This document shows positions 59,887-64,000 of a stretch of 64,000 nt of DNA, piece after piece. The number at the start of each line of letters is the position of its first letter. Within the stretch, counting starts at the first letter, position 1. Origin of the DNA: Labedaea rhizosphaerae (GTDB lineage Bacteria; Actinomycetota; Actinomycetes; Mycobacteriales; Pseudonocardiaceae); the NCBI RefSeq assembly GCF_004362825.1, contig NZ_SNXZ01000004.1:124001-188000 (forward strand), in the 5' to 3' direction. The notes under the pieces were generated by a model. It was not told the DNA's origin, ran no database searches, and saw only the letters and a program-made list of their open reading frames with translations. The position numbers and the translations under genes were made by a program.

Positions 59887-60372
59887 TCACACCGACGCCG
59901 GTTGCGTTACGGGCATCGCGGCGCCTCGGGCCAAGAGGGTGCCGACCGAGTCCGTGTTGCGCCCGTCGGCGGCGGCCAGCGCGATCGTCTTCGCGGTCTC
60001 GGCCGACCTCGCCGGAGGGATCACGAGGATCGTCACCCGGCCGCGGGGCCCGATGACGTCAACCGTGTCGGTGCCCTGCGAGTGGAAACCTTCGAGCCGG
60101 ACGCGGTTCGCCCCACCCTCGATGCGACGTGCCGCGCTCTGCCACTCGTCGAGGTTGTAAGCCACCCGGTCGACAGCGCCGAGCCGAGTTGCCAGCGCCG
60201 CGATCAACGTCGGCAACCCGGCGGCCAGATCCCGTGAACGGGGCCACCATGCCCCGTCGACATGTCCCGGGCCCTCGGGATTGGGCGCCGTCGGCTTCAG
60301 GTGCACGCGCAACGACTGCTCGGCAGCATTGGCCTCAGAGGTGGCAACGGGATCATGCGGGACCGACACCAT
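59887..60372 (-). CDS. DUF5994 family protein
   Basis: The 161-residue protein contains the DUF5994 domain (SLRVHLKPTAPNPEGPGHVD, GAWWPRSRDLAAGLPTLIAA, VDRVAYNLDEWQSAARRIEG, RVRLEGFHSQGTDTVDVIGP). The family is actinobacterial and uncharacterised; a conserved GAWWPRS tryptophan-rich loop suggests ligand binding. GGGA lies 8 nt before the ATG at 60372. It is the first gene of the pair with DUF6292. In relatives DUF5994 genes often come in several copies near general stress regulators. Confidence 0.82.
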   Translation of the reverse strand: MVSVPHDPVATSEANAAEQSLRVHLKPTAPNPEGPGHVDGAWWPRSRDLAAGLPTLIAALATRLGAVDRVAYNLDEWQSAARRIEGGANRVRLEGFHSQGTDTVDVIGPRGRVTILVIPPARSAETAKTIALAAADGRNTDSVGTLLARGAAMPVTQPASV

Positions 60373-60746
60373 GTCGGGATTCCCTTCCCGGCCGAGACGT
60401 CGGCCGGACGGGCTCGCCGAGGACGAAACCAGCTCGGTTGCCGGCATGCGAAGTGCCCATCGACACCTGGAGCCTACACCCGAATTGGTCCAAGCAGGCC
60501 GGTGACCAGCCACATCTCCGGCTGCACGCACCCGATCGGCCCCGGCGTTTCGACACCTCACCACCCGTGCGACCACGATCGGGTTGTCCGTTTCTCCGAC
60601 CACAAAGGACCCAACTGACAGATGCCGTCGAGAACCACGTCGCGAGGCAACGCGAAGCCCCGCATCCTGACCCCATGTCCCCGCCCACGACCGGGGCCGG
60701 CGAGGGCGTCGTGAGGGTGTGGCCGGTGGCTACATACACTCGCACC
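60373..60746. promoter_or_regulatory. Divergent intergenic region with a leaderless promoter
   Basis: No gene is evident in these 374 bp. TACACT (60735-60740) ends 6 nt before the GTG start at 60747, forming a leaderless promoter for the plus strand. The other end holds the promoter of the DUF5994-DUF6292 pair. Confidence 0.6.
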
Positions 60747-61199
60747 GTGCACCCGACTCCGCCGCCTGTGTCGTTCGCCGCCGGCCTGTACTGGCGGAGG
60801 AGCAAGATCAATGGCGCCAAGTGCGTGCCCGCGATCTTGGCGTTGGATGGCGGGCGGTTGCGGCTGTCGAGCGCGGACGAAGTCGCCTTCGAGGCGCCGT
60901 GCGATGAGGTCGAAGCGCACTTCACCTTCCTGGCGACAATGCGCCTGACGGTGAATGGTCAGGCGTTCGACCTGGTGGGCAAGGGCGCGAACCTGTCGCC
61001 GAAGTTCACCGCGGAGCAGCTGGCCGAGCTGGAGTCGCTACGAGCCCACGCCGCGAACCAGGACACGCTGGGCCCAAACCTGGCCGCGACGGCTTCCCCC
61101 ACAAGCCTGCTCGATGCGGCATTCGACGCCCAGGCGATGGCCGCGAACATCAAGCCGTGGCGAACGGTCCTCCCCGCAGCCGGCGTACGCGTCTCCTGA
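60747..61199 (+). CDS. Hypothetical protein with leaderless start
   Basis: The 150-residue protein is not recognised. Its first half looks like a small beta-rich domain of the PH-like kind (FAAGLYWRRSKINGAKCVPA, ILALDGGRLRLSSADEVAFE, VEAHFTFLATMRLTVNGQAF), the second is a helical, Ala-rich region (PKFTAEQLAELESLRAHAAN) and a short end (DAQAMAANIKPWRTVLPAAG). The GTG at 60747 fits the leaderless promoter; an ATG at 60675 in frame is possible but lacks support. Cytoplasmic. It may bind lipids or proteins, by fold likeness only. Confidence 0.72.
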   Translation: MHPTPPPVSFAAGLYWRRSKINGAKCVPAILALDGGRLRLSSADEVAFEAPCDEVEAHFTFLATMRLTVNGQAFDLVGKGANLSPKFTAEQLAELESLRAHAANQDTLGPNLAATASPTSLLDAAFDAQAMAANIKPWRTVLPAAGVRVS

Positions 61200-61328
61200 C
61201 ACCGTCGCGGGTGCGTTCTGTGGTGGAACGCCGCGACGGCACACTGAGCCCGACGCGCACAACGCCCCGCATTTCGGTGTACCTGGGAAACGCGTGACTC
61301 ATGGGCGACGGCATAGCCTGGGCACATC

Positions 61329-61889
61329 ATGCGTCCGTTGCTGCTGCTCGATGTGGACGGCCCATTGCACCCGTGGGCCGCGACGGCACAGGGCCGGCCA
61401 CCGGGGTTTGTCGAGCACCGTTATCGGCTGTCGCGCTGGCGGAGGGCCACGGCGTCGGTCTGGCTCAATCCCGCGCACGGTGCGGCTCTCCTGGCGCTCG
61501 CGGACGTGACCGGTGCCGAACTGGTCTGGGCCACCAGTTGGGGCGACCGGGCCAACGTGGTGATTGGTCCCGCGATCGGCCTCCCACGGCTGCCGGTCAT
61601 CGACTTTGCCGGGTCATTGGCAGACAGCGGGCCCGACTGGAAGTTCCGTGCGGTAGCGAGGCATTGCTACGGCCGACCACTTGCTTGGCTCGACGATGAC
61701 TTCGAGCTTCGCCCACAGGCCCGCGAAGCCTTCCTGATCAAAAGAAAGTTCAACGCAGCACCGACATTGCTGGCTTCGGTCGACCCACGCACCGGCCTCA
61801 CCGATGCCGATCTGGACGCCGTCCTCGCTTGGCTTCAGGCTCTATCCGCAGGTCAGAAGCCGGATTCAGACCAAGGTTTATGCCCGTAG
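61329..61889 (+). CDS. HAD-like domain protein
   Basis: The 186-residue protein begins with LLLLDVDGPLHPWAATA, the HAD-type D-x-D nucleophile loop (here DVDG), followed by VTGAELVWATSWGDRANVVI (Thr/Ser motif) and CYGRPLAWLDDDFELRPQAR (acidic motif). This form matches the HAD domain found in RNA-repair-type (Swiss Army Knife) proteins and stand-alone actinomycete proteins. It is probably a phosphatase. TAGCCT (61314-61319) ends 9 nt before the ATG. Its last ~40 bp belong to the diverged repeat shared with 62896. Confidence 0.8.
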   Translation: MRPLLLLDVDGPLHPWAATAQGRPPGFVEHRYRLSRWRRATASVWLNPAHGAALLALADVTGAELVWATSWGDRANVVIGPAIGLPRLPVIDFAGSLADSGPDWKFRAVARHCYGRPLAWLDDDFELRPQAREAFLIKRKFNAAPTLLASVDPRTGLTDADLDAVLAWLQALSAGQKPDSDQGLCP

Positions 61890-61936
61890 AGAGCAGCACA
61901 CAGAGCGAACGACGTCCACTGTGGATTCCCATATGC
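61849..61936 (+). repeat. Diverged direct repeat, copy A
   Basis: CAGGTCAGAAGCCGGATTC begins at 61849 and the copy ends near TCCACTGTGG (61917). It aligns with gaps to 62896-62990, which starts CAGGTCAGCGGCCGGATTC. The left half lies in the coding sequence of the HAD-like gene. Confidence 0.6.
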
Positions 61937-61998
61937 GAGACGCGCGTCTACCGCAGCCGTACCGGCTTTGACGGTCCAGGCCGCTAGGGTCAACGGCC

Positions 61999-62184
61999 AT
62001 GGCATCCGAGCGCGCCTGTGGCTGCTTGATCTGCGGCGGCCGGACAACGACCTCGATGCGGTCGACACGGCAGACGCGATCGGCGGTGGAACGAGAGGTA
62101 CTGACCGACAGTCCGTTGGCTCGAATCAAGCGCAAGAGCACTCCCCCGCTGCGGCAGATCGATCCGGGGATGAAGGTGAACTAG
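61999..62184 (+). CDS. Small protein with a CxCxxC motif
   Basis: This 61-residue protein starts MASERACGCLICGGRTTTSM, giving closely placed Cys residues (C-x-C-x-x-C) that could bind zinc, and ends basic (LARIKRKSTPPLRQIDPGMK). TAGGGT (61985-61990) lies 8 nt before the ATG, matching the leaderless pattern of its neighbours. It is short, so coding is likely but not certain. It sits in a 475-bp space between two larger genes, which otherwise holds nothing I can name. Confidence 0.5.
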   Translation: MASERACGCLICGGRTTTSMRSTRQTRSAVEREVLTDSPLARIKRKSTPPLRQIDPGMKVN

Positions 62185-62363
62185 CGGCAGCTCGGGAGCT
62201 GCTTACCGCGGTGACCTATGTGGGACAACGGAATGCCAGCCGCAGGCGGCCACTAGGAGGGTTCTTCGCGACCATGTATTCACGCGGCGGCTCGAGCGGT
62301 CGAAGCGTTGGCTCTGCGGGAATCCGATTGCCCGCTTCCGGAGTCCTGGCTGAGGGTGAGCTG

Positions 62364-62855
62364 ATGCATAACGGGTACCGATGCTTGCTTTGGAGCCGTA
62401 GCCTGCCGTTCGTGCTTGAGGATGAGGAAACGGCTCCGGTCATTCGAGTGGGTGGGCTGCACCCGGAAGCGATCGAGCTGCGCTTCAGTGAGTTGTTGCG
62501 TCCGTTCGCCCAGGACGACCCCGCCGATCCGTTCCGCGACTTCTTAGTGATAGCACACAACCAATCCGTGCGAGTCCAGCTCTCGGTGCGAACCATGGGC
62601 GGTGATGGGCTTGTCGCCTTCCTGACCGAGTTGGCGGAAGACTTCCGCGGGTGGAACGACGCTCGCACGTGGCGCTCCATGGAGCGCGAACTCACGCTGT
62701 CTGCAGAGCACCTGGGATCGCGGGTGCAGCTGACGTGGGGTCTGCACGATCGGATCGTCGACGATCAGTGGCACTTCACGGCGATCACCGAGCACGCGCC
62801 CGGTGAGGACATGCGCAAACTCGCCGCCGATGTGCACCGCTTCCTGGAGTTGTAG
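62364..62855 (+). CDS. DUF6228 family protein
   Basis: The 163-residue protein matches DUF6228, a family of unknown function in actinomycetes. Features are SVRVQLSVRTMGGDGLVAFL, TELAEDFRGWNDARTWRSME (the F-x-G-W...T-W-R-S block), RELTLSAEHLGSRVQLTWGL and the end HFTAITEHAPGEDMRKLAAD. The ATG at 62364 follows GAGGG at 8 nt; the frame is open further upstream but lacks support. It lies in the accessory right end among small genes and is followed by the second copy of the diverged repeat. Confidence 0.75.
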   Translation: MHNGYRCLLWSRSLPFVLEDEETAPVIRVGGLHPEAIELRFSELLRPFAQDDPADPFRDFLVIAHNQSVRVQLSVRTMGGDGLVAFLTELAEDFRGWNDARTWRSMERELTLSAEHLGSRVQLTWGLHDRIVDDQWHFTAITEHAPGEDMRKLAADVHRFLEL

Positions 62856-62895
62856 CGACTTGCCCGTGGCGGCCACCTCAGGACGGCAGTAACCG

Positions 62896-62990
62896 CAGGT
62901 CAGCGGCCGGATTCGGAGCAAGGTCGTCCACGAGCAGTCCGTAGCGGCAAACAGAGCCAAATGACGGCAGATATCGTCCATTGTGGGCTC
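62896..62990 (+). repeat. Diverged direct repeat, copy B
   Basis: CAGGTCAGCGGCCGGATTC (62896 on) and the following GAGCAAGGT, CAGAGCCAAATGACG and TCCATTGTGG blocks match copy A at 61849 in the same order with insertions and deletions. It lies just after the DUF6228 gene and runs into the tRNA-like fragment. Confidence 0.6.
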
Positions 62991-63014
62991 GAACCCACGG
63001 CCAAAGGATTATGA
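62982..63014 (-). pseudogene. Fragment resembling the 3' half of a tRNA
   Basis: On the minus strand the sequence reads TCATAATCCTTTGG, then CCGTGGGTTCGAGCCCACA. This has a TCATAAT anticodon-loop-like part, a variable-loop-like part and a perfect T arm GTGGGTTCGAGCCCAC. The 5' half of the cloverleaf and a matching anticodon stem are missing, so it is not a working tRNA. Such 3' remnants are typical of integration sites (att) left by elements that insert in tRNA genes. It is followed by other accessory genes. Confidence 0.55.
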
Positions 63015-63067
63015 CAGCCACGTTCCGCGCTACAGAAAACCGCCTCTGACCTGCCGCTTTACCGCGT

Positions 63068-63110
63068 CTACGGGCTCAAGTTCCATCATCAGCCCGTGGT
63101 GAGCCCGTAG
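63068..63110. repeat. 11-bp perfect inverted repeat
   Basis: CTACGGGCTCA (63068-63078) and TGAGCCCGTAG (63100-63110) are perfect arms with a 21-nt loop. It lies between the tRNA-like fragment and the HIT gene, where it could be a terminator for rightward or leftward transcripts. Confidence 0.7.
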
Positions 63111-63184
63111 CCCGCCCTGCACCCCGAAGTGTGTCACGACCTGCGGAAACACCGTACCGCGGATCTCATCGATATGGTCGAGTC

Positions 63185-63526
63185 ATGGGGCCAGACTGGT
63201 ACTGCGATGAAGTCATTCCAGGCAAGGTGACGATGGAGGTGCTCGCTCGGACCGAGAACACCCTGGCGTTCCGTCCACCACAGCCGGGCTTCGGCACCGA
63301 CCACATCATCGTGATCCCCACCCAGCACGTCTCATCCCTGCTCGACCTCGACGACGACTTGGCCACAGAACTGCTCGGCGCGGTCAAGCAGGCCGCTGCG
63401 CGGGCCGTAGAGCAGCACGGCGGCTGCCAAGTGCTCACCACCTTGGGCGACGAACAACACAACAAGCACCTCCACTGGCACATCGCCGTAGGTGCAGGAG
63501 TAGCCCGCTTCGTCGCACGCGACTGA
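63185..63526 (+). CDS. HIT family protein
   Basis: The 113-residue protein is a histidine-triad (HIT) hydrolase or transferase of nucleotides: the C-terminal HLHWHIAVGAG gives H-x-H-x-H, and VIPTQHVSSLLDLDDDLATE is the family N-terminal stretch. Such enzymes cleave nucleotidyl-phosphoramidates or dinucleotides. TATGGT (63173-63178) ends 6 nt before the ATG, so it is likely leaderless. It is transcribed alone, and a very long inverted repeat follows its stop. Relatives are about 110-140 residues, so it is full length. Confidence 0.9.
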   Translation: MGPDWYCDEVIPGKVTMEVLARTENTLAFRPPQPGFGTDHIIVIPTQHVSSLLDLDDDLATELLGAVKQAAARAVEQHGGCQVLTTLGDEQHNKHLHWHIAVGAGVARFVARD

Positions 63527-63561
63527 CACTCGGACTCGCCCGCTCACCAAGGTGCGCCTCC

Positions 63562-63684
63562 GGTGGCTTCCCCGTCGGCTGGTTGCCGTCTCGACCCGGC
63601 GAGTGGCCGGCCTGCAAGCAGTCAGTCCATGCTTGTGGGCTGCCTCGCGCCGGGTAGGCACTGCCAGCCGACGGGGAAGCCACC
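63562..63684. repeat. Large nested inverted repeat
   Basis: The outer arms (63562-63582 and 63664-63684) are perfectly complementary over 21 bp and 81 nt apart. Inside lie CCCGGCG (63595-63601) with CGCCGGG (63648-63654), and within that CAAGCA (63615-63620) with TGCTTG (63630-63635). The three stems are nested in order, so the transcript of either strand would form one long, interrupted hairpin. It starts 35 nt after the HIT stop. Confidence 0.88.
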
Positions 63685-63802
63685 GCACGGAACCCGACCA
63701 CCCGCCGCCACTTCCTTTGCTTCCCTAGAGGCTGCCTGCCAGGCGAGGGCGTGTCGTGTAATTGGCTCGGTCGACGACGTGCCGTCCTGCTGTAATCCGG
63801 TC

Positions 63803-64000
63803 ATGGACATCGCCGCGCAGGTGGTCACGACGTCGTGGACCAAGCGATCCCGCGGCGCTCCGGCGGCAGACCGGCGCAACGCGGCTCCGATCTCGTTCCC
63901 GCTTCCTGACGTCACCCTGCCGGTCCTGCACGAGGTCATGATGGACGAGTGCTCCGATTTCGAGCCTCGTGAGCAGGCGACCCACTCCGTTCCCGATGCG
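63803..64000 (+). CDS. Start of an unknown gene (right edge truncated)
   Basis: The frame from ATG 63803 stays open to the window edge (66 codons) with strong G/C third positions. It reads MDIAAQVVTTSWTKRSRGAP, AADRRNAAPISFPLPDVTLP, VLHEVMMDECSDFEPREQAT and so on, with no family recognised. TGTAAT (63791-63796), one base from the TATAAT consensus, ends 6 nt before the ATG, matching the leaderless pattern. The opposite strand also has open frames here, so certainty is moderate. Confidence 0.5.
   Translation, partial: MDIAAQVVTTSWTKRSRGAPAADRRNAAPISFPLPDVTLPVLHEVMMDECSDFEPREQATHSVPDA

Noticed and set aside
60129-60746. Upstream part of the plus-strand frame ending at 61199
   Set aside because: It is antisense to DUF5994, and the leaderless promoter at 60735 gives a better start at 60747.
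63622-63985. Minus-strand frames at the right edge
   Set aside because: They overlap the nested inverted repeat and the better supported plus-strand frame, with no ribosome site or motif.

Overview
The window is very GC-rich with strong G/C third-position bias. Lsr2, a FasR-controlled fabD-fabH-acpP-fabF cluster, F420-type (LLM) oxidoreductases, ANTAR regulators and DUF3145/DUF5994/DUF6292/DUF6228 proteins point to an actinomycete, most likely of the Pseudonocardiales (inference; no rRNA or other marker is present). It is mostly chromosomal core, and the last ~5 kb looks accessory. Many genes seem to be leaderless: a TANNNT-like -10 box lies 6-9 nt before the start codon.

Left part (1-20 kb): the 3' end of aceE; a riboflavin transporter (ribM) behind a clear FMN riboswitch; a CmpX/MscS-like membrane protein; the fatty-acid synthase II core fasR-fabD-fabH-acpP-fabF with a candidate operator and a strong terminator, followed by DUF3145; a flavoprotein disulfide reductase divergent from a MarR regulator; lsr2; an MpaB-type oxygenase; and the pntAa-pntAb-pntB proton-translocating transhydrogenase.

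Middle (20-34 kb): a DesT-like TetR repressor faces an iron-sulfur reductase plus acyl desaturase operon across a palindromic operator. Nearby is a DesK/DesR-like two-component operon, so membrane-lipid desaturation may be sensed in two ways. Then come an EamA transporter, a YcaQ-type glycosylase, and a tight minus-strand run of five genes (33.5 to 28.0 kb) joining an FAD-linked 2-hydroxyacid oxidase and a ThDP enzyme to three unknown proteins, two of which share a ~70-residue domain.

Right-middle (33.6-54 kb): an AAA ATPase overlapping a nucleotidyltransferase-like gene, LysR/RidA/flavin monooxygenase, LLM oxidoreductase, SpoU methyltransferase, a QueA-like/SDR pair, a GNAT/TetR pair with twin operators facing a SnoaL-like gene, a voltage-sensor-like protein without a pore, the ada-alkA/ogt alkylation-repair operon, and two TetR-controlled major facilitator transporters with recognisable palindromes.

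Right end (54-64 kb): a signalling cluster of two GAF-ANTAR proteins and a DevS-like GAF histidine kinase that has lost its phospho-acceptor His and ATP-binding Asn; a B12-binding radical SAM protein; then an accessory zone of small Pseudonocardiales-type genes with their own leaderless promoters, a fragment resembling the 3' half of a tRNA, a diverged ~90-bp direct repeat and a large nested inverted repeat. Two arrays of an exact 22-bp repeat (2.9 and 17.0 kb), a 16-bp array that puts stop codons in all three frames, and several hairpins sit between genes.
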